Part shown: piece by piece, positions 43,195 through 55,491 of the stretch | Numbering within the stretch: the stretch's first letter is position 1 | Layout of the letters: each line of letters starts with the position of its first letter | Source of the DNA: Jannaschia faecimaris | GTDB lineage: Bacteria; Pseudomonadota; Alphaproteobacteria; Rhodobacterales; Rhodobacteraceae | Length of the DNA: 64,000 nucleotides | Direction of reading: 5' to 3' | Assembly (NCBI RefSeq): GCF_900107415.1 | Contig: NZ_FNPX01000008.1 | Location: forward strand, 62,001 to 126,000 | The notes under the pieces: generated by a model | What the model saw: only the letters and a program-made list of their open reading frames with translations | Told to the model about the DNA's origin: nothing | Databases searched by the model: none | Program-made: the position numbers and the translations under genes

Positions 43195-43971
43195 CAGATT
43201 AGTAAAGGAAAACGTGTGCGTACCGCTGTGGTGCGGCAGAGCTTTGTGCGCTCTGACCGAACCTATGGTGCGCGTCGTGTCTGGCATGATGTGTTGGCGG
43301 AAGGCTTTGAATGTGGTCTTCACGGCATTGAGCGACTGATGCGCATGAACGCCCTCAGGGCTCGACCCAGATGTCGCCAACTTCCCAAGGATCAAGGCGA
43401 GCGATCCATCATTGCTCCAAATGTGCTTGAGCGAGAGTTTGAAGCAGATGGGCCAAATCAGAAATGGGTTGCCGACTTCACCTACATCTGGACTGCGGAA
43501 GGTTGGCTTTATGTCGCCGTGGTGATCGATCTGTTCTCACGTCGCGTGGTGGGATGGTCGATGAAGGACGCCATGACGGCGCAAATGGTCACAGACGCCC
43601 TAATGACGGCCATCTGGCGCAGAGGCCGACCCAACCAACTACTGCATCACTCAGACCAGGGCAGCCAATACACCAGCGAACCGTTCCAGCGTCTTATGAC
43701 AGACAACGGCGTCACTTGTTCGATGAGCCGGTCAGGCAATGTCTGGAACAACGCTGCGATGGAAAGCTTCTTCTCGTCCCTCAAGATCGAACCGGTAAAG
43801 CACAAGGTCTACTGCACCCGTGATCAAGCCCATGCTGAGGTCTTCGACTACATCGAGCGGTTCTACAACCCGACACGTCGCCACTCGACCAACGGATACC
43901 TAAGCCCTATGCAGTACGAGGTGAGAGCGATGAAAGCTTAAGTTGCCGTCCACCAAACCGGCAGCAGCTCA
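43195..43971 (+). mobile_element. IS3-family element, 5'-truncated transposase (OrfB)
   Basis: The frame from 43216 (GTG) to 43941 carries the integrase core: WVADFTYIWTAEGWLYVAVV (first Asp), HHSDQGSQYTSEPFQRLMTD (second Asp) and MESFFSSLKIEPVK (Glu), followed by the RRHSTNGYLSPMQYEVRAM ending. The N-terminal half of OrfB and all of OrfA are lacking. A 3' end CCACCAAACCGGCAGCAGCT followed by CA at 43971 fits an IS3-type terminal inverted repeat ending TGA on the other strand. The left end is not found. It is divergent from the CheB-CheR kinase and inactive. Confidence 0.82.
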
Positions 43972-44271
43972 TTCCGTATATTGAGCGCCTGATGCGGGCG
44001 AGTATGATGCTTCCAGCGCGGTTTGGGCTGTTTATAAATGCGACGCCTGCCACGACTGCGATCTCGGCCACAGGCGTTGTTGCGGAGGCCAAACGTCGAT
44101 CTTGTTTGCCGCCCCTAACGCTCTCAGGCGCGTCTAATCCAAGGGTTTGACGCCGTTGGGCATCCGATGAACACGCGGTTTGGTTGACGTGCCCTATCCG
44201 CGCGTGTTCACATTTGGGGTGTGTCACGGTTTAAAACTTTTCAACGCACTGATATTGCTGGAGTTGGAAGA
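43972..44271. other. 300-bp region upstream of glgB
   Basis: No credible gene; a 106-codon minus-strand ORF overlaps the IS end and shows no family character. It includes the inverted repeat at 44168-44210. The glgB GTG at 44221 would start inside this stretch but has no ribosome-binding site. Confidence 0.5.
44168..44210. promoter_or_regulatory. 10-bp inverted repeat upstream of glgB
   Basis: TGAACACGCG (44168-44177) and CGCGTGTTCA (44201-44210) are exact inverted copies 23 bp apart, 62 bp before the glgB start. No U-tract follows. A candidate operator or looped regulator site for the glycogen operon. Confidence 0.35.
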
Positions 44272-46494
44272 ATGTCGACGAACAAACTCGGGCAAAGTTC
44301 GACACGGCAACTCCCGGAATTCCTGACGAGTGATGCGCTTGCAGACCTGAACGCAGGTGCGCACAACGCGCCATTCGACGTTCTTGGCCCCCACAAAAGT
44401 GGAAATCGACGTTGGATCACGGCTTTTCAGCCAGGCGCAGTTGAAGTCGCCGCGACGGTCGCGGGCAAGCAGACACCGCTGTCCCGGATTGATGGTGATG
44501 TCTTTTCAGGCCCCGTTTCCGGCAAAGCATACACGCTGACGATGCGCTATGCGGACGGATCGGTTCACACGATTCAGGACCCGTTTGCTTTCTCCCCCGT
44601 GCTCACGGATTTCGATCGATATCTGGTCGGGGAGGGGACCCATAAGGAGCTTTGGCGAGTTTTGGGGGCCCATGTGGTCCGGCACCAAGGCGTTGAGGGC
44701 GTCCATTTTGCGGTCTGGGCCCCCAATGCTCGTCGGGTCAGCGTCGTCGGTGATTTTAACCATTGGGACGGACGCCGGAACCCGATGCGGCCTGCGGGTG
44801 ATACCGGCGTCTGGGAGGTGTTCCTGCCTGAGGTCGGCGAGGGGGCCTTGTACAAGTACGAGATCCTGGGGGCTGACGGCAGCTTCGCACTGAAAGCGGA
44901 TCCGGTCGGGTTCGGATCGCAGCATCCGCCCGAAAAAGCCTCGATCGTGCGCGATATCAAGGGCTACGGCTGGAAAGATCAGGGCTGGATGAAGACCCGT
45001 GCGGCCCGTTCGGATCGTGCCAGCGCGATTTCGATCTATGAGGTGCATTTGGGGTCGTGGCGGCGGCGGTACGATGACGGAGGGCGACCGCTCAGTTATA
45101 AAGAGCTCGCACGGGACCTCGTTTCATATGTCAGATTCATGGGGTTCACCCACATCGAACTTCTTCCCGTATCGGAATTTCCCTTCGATGGATCCTGGGG
45201 GTACCAGCCTGTCGGCCTGTATGCGCCGACAATCCGCTTCGGCCCGCCACATGAATTCCGTGACTTCGTCGAGGCCGCCCATGCCGCCGATATCGGTGTT
45301 CTTCTGGACTGGGTGCCCGGACATTTCCCGACGGATGATCACGGCCTTGCCCATTTCGACGGCACGTCGCTGTATGAACACGCGGATCCGCGCGAAGGAT
45401 TCCATCAGGATTGGAACACGCTGATCTATAATTACGGTCGGCGTGAAGTGAAGAATTACCTGGTGGCCAATGCCCTATACTGGATGGAAGAATATCATCT
45501 GGACGGATTGCGCGTCGATGCGGTGGCCTCGATGCTTTACCGGGATTATTCGCGAAATGACGGTGAATGGGTGCCCAACAAGGACGGTGGGCGCGAGAAT
45601 TACGAGGCTATCGCCTTCCTGCAGGAGATGAACGTTGCTGTTTATGGTGCCGACCCCAGTGTGATGACGGTGGCCGAGGAAAGCACCTCCTTCCCGGCCG
45701 TTTCGCAGCCTGTGCATACCGGCGGCCTTGGGTTTGGATACAAATGGAACATGGGGTGGATGAACGACACGCTACGATACATGGAAAAGGATCCGATCTA
45801 CCGCCAGCATGATCATCACCTGATGACCTTTCCGATCGACTGGGCCTTCACGGAGAATTTCATCCTTCCAATCAGCCACGATGAAGTCGTTCACGGCAAG
45901 GGCTCAATGATCGGGAAGATGCCCGGGACCGAATGGGAGAAGTTCGCAAACCTGCGTGCCTACTATGCATTCATGTGGATGCAGCCGGGCAAGAAGCTTC
46001 TGTTCATGGGGTGCGAATTTGCCCAACCTGAGGAATGGAACCATAACGCCGAACTGAACTGGACGGTCGCCGATCTGCCCGCCCACAAAGGGGTGCAACA
46101 CCTGGTTCGCGACCTGAACGCGCTCTACCGCGATACTCCGGCGCTACACGTGAACGATTGCCGCCCCGAAGGCTTTGCCTGGTTGAAGAACGATGCTGCG
46201 CAGTCAACCATGGGGTTCGCACGTTTCGGCGTTGCGAATGACGTACCTATTGTCGTGATGTGCAACTTTACGCCGGTTGAACGGTTGGATTTCCGTGTCG
46301 GCGTCCCCGAGCCGGGATATTGGGAGGAAGTCCTAAATACCGACGCCGCAATTTACGGCGGCGGGAACCGCGGTAATCTGGGCGGAACAGACACAGCCGG
46401 GGTGGCGGCTGACGGTCACGCGCAGTCGATCGCGCTGACCTTGCCGCCGCTGGCGGTGGTGGTCCTGCGGCTGCGACGCGAAGCCGGGAAATGA
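44272..46494 (+). CDS. glgB: 1,4-alpha-glucan branching enzyme
   Basis: 740 residues. An N-terminal carbohydrate-binding module (CBM48; VEGVHFAVWAPNARRVSVVG, then DFNHWDGRRNPM) precedes a GH13 barrel with nucleophile Asp416 (LDGLRVDAVASMLY), acid/base Glu469 (VAEESTSFP) and the ISHDEVVHGKGS histidine/aspartate. It cuts an alpha-1,4 chain and rejoins it as an alpha-1,6 branch in glycogen. I prefer ATG 44272, which has GGAGTTGGAAG just upstream, over GTG 44221. First gene of a plus-strand glycogen operon; 18 bp separate it from glgC. Confidence 0.96.
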   Translation: MSTNKLGQSSTRQLPEFLTSDALADLNAGAHNAPFDVLGPHKSGNRRWITAFQPGAVEVAATVAGKQTPLSRIDGDVFSGPVSGKAYTLTMRYADGSVHTIQDPFAFSPVLTDFDRYLVGEGTHKELWRVLGAHVVRHQGVEGVHFAVWAPNARRVSVVGDFNHWDGRRNPMRPAGDTGVWEVFLPEVGEGALYKYEILGADGSFALKADPVGFGSQHPPEKASIVRDIKGYGWKDQGWMKTRAARSDRASAISIYEVHLGSWRRRYDDGGRPLSYKELARDLVSYVRFMGFTHIELLPVSEFPFDGSWGYQPVGLYAPTIRFGPPHEFRDFVEAAHAADIGVLLDWVPGHFPTDDHGLAHFDGTSLYEHADPREGFHQDWNTLIYNYGRREVKNYLVANALYWMEEYHLDGLRVDAVASMLYRDYSRNDGEWVPNKDGGRENYEAIAFLQEMNVAVYGADPSVMTVAEESTSFPAVSQPVHTGGLGFGYKWNMGWMNDTLRYMEKDPIYRQHDHHLMTFPIDWAFTENFILPISHDEVVHGKGSMIGKMPGTEWEKFANLRAYYAFMWMQPGKKLLFMGCEFAQPEEWNHNAELNWTVADLPAHKGVQHLVRDLNALYRDTPALHVNDCRPEGFAWLKNDAAQSTMGFARFGVANDVPIVVMCNFTPVERLDFRVGVPEPGYWEEVLNTDAAIYGGGNRGNLGGTDTAGVAADGHAQSIALTLPPLAVVVLRLRREAGK

Positions 46495-46512
46495 CACGAG
46501 GGAGGACTGAGA

Positions 46513-47769
46513 ATGCCGACGAAACGTTTAACACAGCGATCCATGGTTTTTGTGCTTGCCGGGGGGCGAGGCAGTCGCCTCAAGGAGCTGACGGATCGAC
46601 GTGTGAAACCTGCCGTCCCTTTTGGCGGCAAGGGGCGCATTATCGACTTTGCCCTGTCAAACGCGCTGAATTCCGGCATCCGGAAGATGGCCATCGCAAC
46701 ACAATACAAGGCGCACAGTCTGATCCGGCATCTGCAACGCGGCTGGAACTTCTTCGGAGCGGAGCGGAACGAATTTCTCGATGTTCTCCCGGCCTCTCAG
46801 CGGGGTGGGACGGAAAGCTGGTACAAAGGTACGGCTGATGCCGTGACGCAGAACATCGATATCGTCGATAGCTACGATGTTGACTACGTGGTCATTCTTG
46901 CCGGCGATCACATCTACAAAATGGATTACGAGATCATGCTCCGTCAGCATGTCGACTCCGGTGCCGACGTCACGGTCGGATGCCTGACCGTCCCGCGCAT
47001 GGAGGCGACGGCCTTCGGGGTGATGGCGACGGACAAGGACGGTCGGATCACCAGCTTTCTTGAAAAACCCGCGGACCCGCCGGGTATCCCCGGCGATCCG
47101 GACAAGGCACTGGCGTCGATGGGCATCTATGTGTTCGACTGGAAATTCTTGCGGGATCTTCTTCTCAGGGACGCGGAAGATCCGAACTCCTCCAACGATT
47201 TCGGAAGCGATCTGATCCCCGATATCGTGAAGAACGGAAAGGCCATCGCCCACCGGTTTGACGACAGCTGCGTTCGTGAACCGGGGGCTCCGGCCTACTG
47301 GAAGGACGTCGGGACTGTCGATGCCTTCTGGCAGGCGCATATCGATCTGACGAACTTCACGCCCGAACTCGACTTATGGGACCGCTCCTGGCCGATCTGG
47401 ACGTACAACGAAAGCGTCCCGCCCGCGAAGTTCATCCACGATGAACGGGACCGGCGGGGCATGGCGATATCCTCGATGGTGTCCGGAGGTTGCATCGTCT
47501 CGGGAACCGAAGTCCGCAATTCGGTTCTTTTCACCAACGTGCACACCAATTCCTATGCCGTTCTGGATCATGCCGTCTTGTTGCCGAACGTGACTGTCAA
47601 CCGGTCCGCGCGTCTGCGACAGGTTGTCATTGATGGCGGTGTCACGATCCCCGACGGTCTTGTCGTCGGGGAAGATCCGACCGAGGACGCGAAGTGGTTC
47701 CGCGTCACCGACCGGGGAACGACGCTCATCACGCAAGTCATGCTGGACAGAAGGGCTGCCGATTCATGA
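46513..47769 (+). CDS. glgC: glucose-1-phosphate adenylyltransferase
   Basis: 418 residues. The N-terminal nucleotidyltransferase motif is [20 protein letters not shown], with the substrate lysine in [11 protein letters not shown] and the GTADAVTQN region. A C-terminal left-handed beta-helix (about 300-418) carries allosteric sites. It makes ADP-glucose from ATP and glucose-1-phosphate, the committed step of bacterial glycogen synthesis, and is usually controlled by glycolytic intermediates. GAGGGAGGACTGAGA precedes the ATG. The stop overlaps the glgA start by 4 nt. Confidence 0.96.
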   Translation: MPTKRLTQRSMVFVLAGGRGSRLKELTDRRVKPAVPFGGKGRIIDFALSNALNSGIRKMAIATQYKAHSLIRHLQRGWNFFGAERNEFLDVLPASQRGGTESWYKGTADAVTQNIDIVDSYDVDYVVILAGDHIYKMDYEIMLRQHVDSGADVTVGCLTVPRMEATAFGVMATDKDGRITSFLEKPADPPGIPGDPDKALASMGIYVFDWKFLRDLLLRDAEDPNSSNDFGSDLIPDIVKNGKAIAHRFDDSCVREPGAPAYWKDVGTVDAFWQAHIDLTNFTPELDLWDRSWPIWTYNESVPPAKFIHDERDRRGMAISSMVSGGCIVSGTEVRNSVLFTNVHTNSYAVLDHAVLLPNVTVNRSARLRQVVIDGGVTIPDGLVVGEDPTEDAKWFRVTDRGTTLITQVMLDRRAADS

Positions 47770-49196
47770 CAAGAATCCTCTTCGTCGTATCGGAGTGTGC
47801 CCCCCTGATCAAAACCGGGGGATTGGCCGATGTGGCCGGCGCATTGCCGGGCGCATTGGCCGCTTACGGCGACGAGGTCCGCGTCCTGCTGCCCGGTTAC
47901 AGGGCGGTCATGGCAAAGCTCGGCAAGACCAAGGTGCTGGAGACCTTCGACGACCTGTTCGGCGGACCTGCCCGGCTTCGCGGGGGGCGTGTCGCGGGGC
48001 TCGACCTGCTGGTGATCGATGCGCCGCACCTGTACGACCGCGACGGGGGCATCTACGTCGATGCGACGGAACGTGATTGGCCCGACAATCCGGAACGGTT
48101 CGCGGCGCTGTCCCATGTTGCTGCGCAGGTCGCGAAAGCGGGGGTGGGCGGATGGGCCCCGGACATCGTTCACGGCCATGACTGGCAAGCAGGTCTGACA
48201 CCCGAATACATGCACGCAACGGGAACCGATGTGCCCTTTGTTTTCACCGTCCACAACATCGCGTTCCACGGGAACGCGCCCGCCGCCCGGATGGATTCTC
48301 TGCGATTGAACCGGGCACGATTTGACGCGGATCATTTTGAATTCTGGGGGCAGATATCTGCCTTGAAATCGGCCCTGACGGGGGCCGCCAGGATCACGAC
48401 CGTATCGCAAACCTATGCGGAGGAGTTGTTGACGCCCGAGTTCGGCATGGGGATGGATGGCGTCCTGCGGCACCGCCAGGCAGACTTGGTTGGCATCGTG
48501 AACGGGATCGACCTTGATGTCTGGAACCCGGCGACTGACCCGAACATCAAGCCCTACAAGGGCGTGGCCGGAAAGGCCCTGAACAAACGGGCCCTGCAAA
48601 AGACCTTTGGGCTTGGGCAGGTAGAGGGCCCTCTTTGCGTGCTCGTATCTCGCCTGACGGAACAGAAAGGCATCGATCTGTTGCTGGAGGCTTTGCCAAC
48701 ACTTTTGGATCGTGGGGGGCAATTGGCCCTGCTTGGATCTGGCGATCCCAGGTTGGAGGTCGCCTTGCACGAAGCGGCGTCAACCCACGCGAATATCGCG
48801 GTCAAAATCGGCTATGATGAAGCTCTCTCGCATCAGATGATGGCCGGCGGCGATGCGATTCTGGTCCCATCACGGTTCGAGCCATGTGGCCTGACGCAGC
48901 TTTACGGCCTTCGCTATGGCACCTTGCCCCTTGTGGCGCTGACGGGTGGGCTGGCGGACACGGTGATCAACGCGTCCCCCGCCGCGTTGGCGCGAAACGC
49001 GGCTACCGGGTTGCAGTTTTTCCCGGTCACGACACCTGCGCTTTCCAACGCATTCGCGCGCCTTTGCAGTCTCTACGCCCAGCCGAAAGTCTGGAAGACG
49101 ATGCAGGCGAATGCAATGAAGCAGCCCGTCGGATGGGAAGTGTCAGCTGCGGCTTACCATGATATCTATTTGTCCTTGTCAGAGGCGCGACCTTGA
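47766..49196 (+). CDS. glgA: glycogen synthase (ADP-glucose type)
   Basis: 476 residues in the GT5/GT-B fold. The N-terminal [16 protein letters not shown] loop binds ADP-glucose, [10 protein letters not shown] lies near residue 140, and the C-terminal [20 protein letters not shown] carries the catalytic Glu. The enzyme adds glucosyl units from ADP-glucose to the growing alpha-1,4 chain. ATG 47766 is part of the ATGA overlap with glgC, so translation is coupled. The last codons overlap the TTG of glgX. Confidence 0.96.
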   Translation: MTRILFVVSECAPLIKTGGLADVAGALPGALAAYGDEVRVLLPGYRAVMAKLGKTKVLETFDDLFGGPARLRGGRVAGLDLLVIDAPHLYDRDGGIYVDATERDWPDNPERFAALSHVAAQVAKAGVGGWAPDIVHGHDWQAGLTPEYMHATGTDVPFVFTVHNIAFHGNAPAARMDSLRLNRARFDADHFEFWGQISALKSALTGAARITTVSQTYAEELLTPEFGMGMDGVLRHRQADLVGIVNGIDLDVWNPATDPNIKPYKGVAGKALNKRALQKTFGLGQVEGPLCVLVSRLTEQKGIDLLLEALPTLLDRGGQLALLGSGDPRLEVALHEAASTHANIAVKIGYDEALSHQMMAGGDAILVPSRFEPCGLTQLYGLRYGTLPLVALTGGLADTVINASPAALARNAATGLQFFPVTTPALSNAFARLCSLYAQPKVWKTMQANAMKQPVGWEVSAAAYHDIYLSLSEARP

Positions 49197-51286
49197 GCGT
49201 TGAACCGTTTCCAATCCGTCCGGGTCATCCATCGCCGCTCGGCGCGACGGTTGATGAAGAGGGCGTAAATTTCGCTGTGTTCTCGCAACACGCGACGAAG
49301 GTCTTGTTGTGTCTGTTCGACGAGGAGGGAAACGAAAATCAGATCATCCCCTTGCCCGAGCGTGAAGGGCACGTCTGGTATGGCTATTTTCCGGGTATGC
49401 ACCCCGGGCAGCAATATGGCTTTCGAATGGACGGTCCTTACAAGCCTGAGGAAGGCCACCGCTTCAACCCCTACAAGTTGCTGATCGATCCCTATGCCAA
49501 GCGTCTGACCGGGCATCCCAAGTGGCACGACGCCCTGTTCGGCTACAAGACCGGGCATAAGGACAAGGACCTCAGCTTCGACAAGACGGACAGCGCGCCG
49601 TACATGCCGCGCAGCGTTGTCGTCGATCCTGCATTCAACTGGGGTGAGACGCCCCGGCCACATCATTCCCTTGAAAATTCAATTATTTACGAGGCCCACG
49701 TGAAGGGCCTGACTGCAGGCCGCAAGGATATCCCGAACGCGGGCAGCTATCTCGCAATGGCCTCCGACCCCATTCTGGAACATCTGAACAACCTCGGTGT
49801 TACGGCGGTCGAACTTCTGCCGGTGCAGGCGTTTCTCAACGAGAAATTCCTGCTCGACCGCGGGCTGACCAACTACTGGGGGTACATGACCTACGGGTTC
49901 TTCGCCCCCGATCCGCGCTATATGCAAGGCAGTGACATCGCCGAATTTCAGCAAATGGTTCAGCGGTTCCACTCGGCAGGGATCGAGGTGATCCTCGATG
50001 TTGTCTACAATCACACGGCGGAAGGCAGCGAACTGGGGCCGACCCTGATGTTCAGGGGCCTTGATAATGCGAGCTACTACCGGCTCGCCGATGATCGGCG
50101 TTACTACATCGACGATGCAGGGTGCGGGAATACGCTGGATTTCGAGAATCCGTTCGTGATCCGTCTTGTCATGGACAGCCTGCGCCACTGGGTCGAGGTC
50201 ATGCACGTGGACGGGTTTCGGTTCGACCTGTGTTCCGCACTTGGTCGCACGCGCCACGGGTTCGAGAGGGACGGGCCGTTCTTCCGTGCCATCGGCCAGG
50301 ACCCTGTTCTGAACCGGGTGAAGCTGATTGCGGAGCCTTGGGACATCGGTCCGGGCGGCTATCAGTTGGGAGCCTATCCGGCCCCGTTTGCCGAGTGGAA
50401 TGACAAGTTCCGCGACAACACGCGCGAATTTTGGCGCGGTGACCGAGGGAAGGTCGCCGATATCGCGGCCCGCCTTACCGGGTCTGCCCAGTTCTTTGAC
50501 CACGACGGTCGTGCCGCTACCTCGTCGCTAAACTTTCTGACGGCGCACGACGGGTTCACGCTGCAAGATGCGGTAAGCTATTCTGTCAAGCAAAACGAGG
50601 CCAACGGCGAGGACAGCCGCGACGGTCATTCCAACAATTACTCCGACAATATGGGCGTCGAAGGGCCGACCGATGACCCTGCGATCATTGCCGCCCGTGT
50701 TCGCCGTAAGCGAAATCTGATGGCGACGCTGATGTTATCGCAGGGAACACCGATGATCTTGGCTGGCGACGAGTTGAGCAATTCCCAAGGTGGCAACAAC
50801 AACGCTTACTGTCAGGACAACGAGATCGGTTGGGTTAACTGGCCAAACGAGGACGACCCGTTTTTCACCTTTTGTCAGCAAGCGATCGCGTTCCGTAACA
50901 TGCATCCGCTGCTGCGCCAAAAGCGTTTCCTGCACTCGCGCCGAAGACTCATTGACGGCGAGCCTGACCTGTTCTGGCGGCGCGCCAACGGGGCAGCGAT
51001 GCGTCAGGTCGACTGGGACGACCCGGATCTGGACATCATCGTTGCCGAGATGCGCATGGCGTCGGGATCACCCGAATACGTGCAACGCGAAGGCGCATTG
51101 CTGGTTGTCTTGAACCGTGGGGAGGCCACCGAGATCGAACCACCGGCCCTTCCCGAGGGCGAAGCATGGGTGCGCCGGTTCGATACCAGTCAGGATGATG
51201 CCATAAAGGTGACGCAGGGTATGCAGGTGGCAGCGGAGGCTGTCGTCGTATTCTCGCATGAGACGGGACAGGAGCGCGGCGTCTGA
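49193..51286 (+). CDS. glgX: glycogen debranching enzyme
   Basis: 697 residues, GH13_11 isoamylase type. CBM48 at the N-terminus is followed by the barrel with nucleophile Asp345 (HVDGFRFDLCSALGR), acid/base Glu381 (LIAEPWDIGPGGYQLG) and FLTAHDGFTLQD. It removes short side chains (alpha-1,6 links) left by phosphorylase. The start is a TTG at 49193 whose last two bases and next base form the glgA stop (TTGA overlap). No nearby ATG in frame fits the family's N-terminus. Confidence 0.93.
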   Translation: MSVEPFPIRPGHPSPLGATVDEEGVNFAVFSQHATKVLLCLFDEEGNENQIIPLPEREGHVWYGYFPGMHPGQQYGFRMDGPYKPEEGHRFNPYKLLIDPYAKRLTGHPKWHDALFGYKTGHKDKDLSFDKTDSAPYMPRSVVVDPAFNWGETPRPHHSLENSIIYEAHVKGLTAGRKDIPNAGSYLAMASDPILEHLNNLGVTAVELLPVQAFLNEKFLLDRGLTNYWGYMTYGFFAPDPRYMQGSDIAEFQQMVQRFHSAGIEVILDVVYNHTAEGSELGPTLMFRGLDNASYYRLADDRRYYIDDAGCGNTLDFENPFVIRLVMDSLRHWVEVMHVDGFRFDLCSALGRTRHGFERDGPFFRAIGQDPVLNRVKLIAEPWDIGPGGYQLGAYPAPFAEWNDKFRDNTREFWRGDRGKVADIAARLTGSAQFFDHDGRAATSSLNFLTAHDGFTLQDAVSYSVKQNEANGEDSRDGHSNNYSDNMGVEGPTDDPAIIAARVRRKRNLMATLMLSQGTPMILAGDELSNSQGGNNNAYCQDNEIGWVNWPNEDDPFFTFCQQAIAFRNMHPLLRQKRFLHSRRRLIDGEPDLFWRRANGAAMRQVDWDDPDLDIIVAEMRMASGSPEYVQREGALLVVLNRGEATEIEPPALPEGEAWVRRFDTSQDDAIKVTQGMQVAAEAVVVFSHETGQERGV

Positions 51287-52957
<1,671 letters not shown>

Positions 52958-53097
52958 CATCAAGCGAACTTATGTTGAGGACCGGCGATAATCGGATCGC
53001 CTGACGACAGGCGCGGATGTCACCATGAAGTGTGCGTATGACAAACCGACCCTGCGCGGGGCGGGCACGGGTGGCCTTGGCGCGACTGGGGATTTCC

Positions 53098-55491
53098 ATG
53101 AATTCGATGATTGATCTGTCCGCAGAAGCGCTGCGCGTCCGAGTCACACAGCATCTGACCTACACGCTGGGCAAAGATAAACCCCACGCGAGCCTTCACG
53201 ACTGGCGCATGGCGGTCAGCTACAGCGTCCGTGATCTGATCATCGAGCCGTGGTTCGCCGCCACCCGAAAAACCTACGAGGCGCAGGGCAAGCGGGTCTA
53301 CTACCTGTCGATGGAGTTCTTGATCGGGCGCATCCTTGCGGATGCCATGATGAACCTTGGCTTGCTTGAGGCGGTGAAAGACGTTCTTGACAGCGAGGGC
53401 GTCAGCATCGCGGATGTCGTCGAAGACGAACCCGATGCCGCGTTGGGGAATGGCGGACTTGGCCGTTTGGCGGCATGTTTTCTTGAAAGCATGTCGACCC
53501 TGCAATGCCCCGCCTACGGCTACGGTATCCGGTATGAACATGGCCTGTTTCGTCAGAAGTTCGAAAATGGCCGTCAGGTAGAACTTCCAGAAGATTGGCT
53601 GAACCAGCCACACCCCTGGGAATTCGAGCGTCCGGAAGCGCGCTACACGATCCGTTTCAAGGGGCATGTCGGCATTGTTGACGGGCGACCCGTCTGGCAC
53701 CCCTCCGAGACTGTCTTTGCCCGCGCCTACGACATGCCCGTTGTCGGCTGGCAGGGAAAATGGGCGAACACGCTGCGTCTTTGGGGCGCGCATCCGACCG
53801 AGCTTTTCGATCTTGAACGGTTCAACTCGGGCGATCATACGGCGGCTGCGGAACCCGAGGCATTGGCCCGAACGCTGTCGCGGGTGCTTTATCCCGAGGA
53901 CACGACCGACAGCGGAAAGGAGTTGCGGCTCAAGCAGGAATACTTCCTGACCTCGGCTGCGTTGCAGGACATTCTGCGCCGATTCCTGAGCGAATATGAC
54001 GATCTTGCCCTGCTGCCTGAAAAGATCGCGATCCAGATGAACGATACGCATCCCGCGCTTGCCGGGCCGGAACTGATGCGCCTGCTGATCGACGATCACG
54101 GCCTGGATTGGGATCTGGCGAAACGCATTGCCGCAGGGTGTCTGAACTATACCAACCACACCCTTCTCCCCGAGGCGTTGGAGAAATGGTCAACGTGGCT
54201 GATGGGGCGGGTTTTGCCGCGCCATATGCAGATTATCGAGCGCATAGATCAGGAGCATCAATCAGTCACCCAATGTACCGCCGATCTTGGAATCGTCAGG
54301 CACGATCAGGTGGAGATGGGCACCTTGGCCTTCGTCATGGCATCGCATGTGAACGGCGTTTCGGCGCTGCACACGCAACTGATGAAGGAAACGGTATTCG
54401 CCGGTCTCAACCGGCTTTACCCGGCGCGGATCGTGAACCAGACCAATGGCGTCACACCCCGGCGTTGGCTTCGACTGTCGAACCCGGCTTTGTCCTCGGT
54501 TTTGACGCAGACCATCGGGCCGGGCTGGGAGGACGACCTTGGACGTCTTGCCGACCTTGGCAAACACGAAACGGATCGCGATCTTCGGGACCGTATCGGT
54601 GTGGCGAAGCGCCAGAACAAGGTCGCGTTGTCCAATTGGGCGTCGGATCAGCTTGGAATTTCGCTGGATCCGGACGCGATGTTCGATGTGCAGATCAAGC
54701 GAATGCATGAATACAAACGGCAGTTGCTGAACGTGTTTGAAACGATCGCGCGCTGGTCTGCGATCCGCGCCAACCCGCAGGGAGACTGGACGCCGAGGGT
54801 CAAGATTTTCGGTGGCAAGGCCGCGCCGGGGTATTTCGTTGCCAAGGAGATCGTGCACTTCATCAATGACGTCGCAAATACGATCAACAACGATCCCGTG
54901 ACGGGCGACCTCCTCAAGGTAGTCTATCCCGCGAACTACAACGTCTCGATGGCGCAACGCCTGATCCCGGCGGCCGATCTGTCGGAACAGATCTCCACCG
55001 CGGGCAAGGAAGCCTCAGGGACCGGCAACATGAAGTTCACCATGAACGGCGCGTTGACCATCGGGACACTGGACGGTGCGAACGTTGAAATTCGAGAACA
55101 CGTGGGCGCAGAGAATTTCTTTCTGTTCGGGATGACGGCGTCCGAGGTTCAGGACCGATACCAGGTGGACGCTCATGCGCGTCAGGCCATTCTTTCGAGT
55201 CAGCCGCTACAGGATATCCTACAAATGGTGGTCGAAGGTCGGTTCAGCCCCGGTGATGCCGACCGCTACAACGGCCTCGTCAATTCAACGTGGAACCACG
55301 ATCCGTTTCTCGTGGCGTCCGACTTTGACAGCTATCTTGCGTGTCAGGCCGAAGTGGACCGCGCCTATGCCGATCCCGATCACTGGAACAGATTGGCCCT
55401 GCGTAACATCGCGGGCTCCGGGTTCTTCTCCTCCGATCGCACGATCAGGGGCTACATGGCCGATATCTGGGGCGCTGAAAGCCTGCCCTAA
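53098..55491 (+). CDS. glgP: glycogen phosphorylase
   Basis: 797 residues, the usual length. The conserved segments are GNGGLGRLAACFLESMSTLQ, EKIAIQMNDTHPALAGPELM, and the pyridoxal-phosphate lysine in EASGTGNMKFTMNGALTIGT, with DGANVEIREHVG after it. It releases glucose-1-phosphate from chain ends with inorganic phosphate. I chose ATG 53098 (GGGGA about 7 nt before); the ORF extends 22 codons upstream with no conservation. Its stop overlaps the convergent alpha-glucosidase by 4 nt. Last plus-strand gene of the cluster. Confidence 0.95.
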   Translation: MNSMIDLSAEALRVRVTQHLTYTLGKDKPHASLHDWRMAVSYSVRDLIIEPWFAATRKTYEAQGKRVYYLSMEFLIGRILADAMMNLGLLEAVKDVLDSEGVSIADVVEDEPDAALGNGGLGRLAACFLESMSTLQCPAYGYGIRYEHGLFRQKFENGRQVELPEDWLNQPHPWEFERPEARYTIRFKGHVGIVDGRPVWHPSETVFARAYDMPVVGWQGKWANTLRLWGAHPTELFDLERFNSGDHTAAAEPEALARTLSRVLYPEDTTDSGKELRLKQEYFLTSAALQDILRRFLSEYDDLALLPEKIAIQMNDTHPALAGPELMRLLIDDHGLDWDLAKRIAAGCLNYTNHTLLPEALEKWSTWLMGRVLPRHMQIIERIDQEHQSVTQCTADLGIVRHDQVEMGTLAFVMASHVNGVSALHTQLMKETVFAGLNRLYPARIVNQTNGVTPRRWLRLSNPALSSVLTQTIGPGWEDDLGRLADLGKHETDRDLRDRIGVAKRQNKVALSNWASDQLGISLDPDAMFDVQIKRMHEYKRQLLNVFETIARWSAIRANPQGDWTPRVKIFGGKAAPGYFVAKEIVHFINDVANTINNDPVTGDLLKVVYPANYNVSMAQRLIPAADLSEQISTAGKEASGTGNMKFTMNGALTIGTLDGANVEIREHVGAENFFLFGMTASEVQDRYQVDAHARQAILSSQPLQDILQMVVEGRFSPGDADRYNGLVNSTWNHDPFLVASDFDSYLACQAEVDRAYADPDHWNRLALRNIAGSGFFSSDRTIRGYMADIWGAESLP

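Noticed and set aside
43907-44227. 106-codon minus-strand ORF between the IS3 relic and glgB
   Set aside because: It overlaps the IS end and shows no recognisable protein family or ribosome-binding site.
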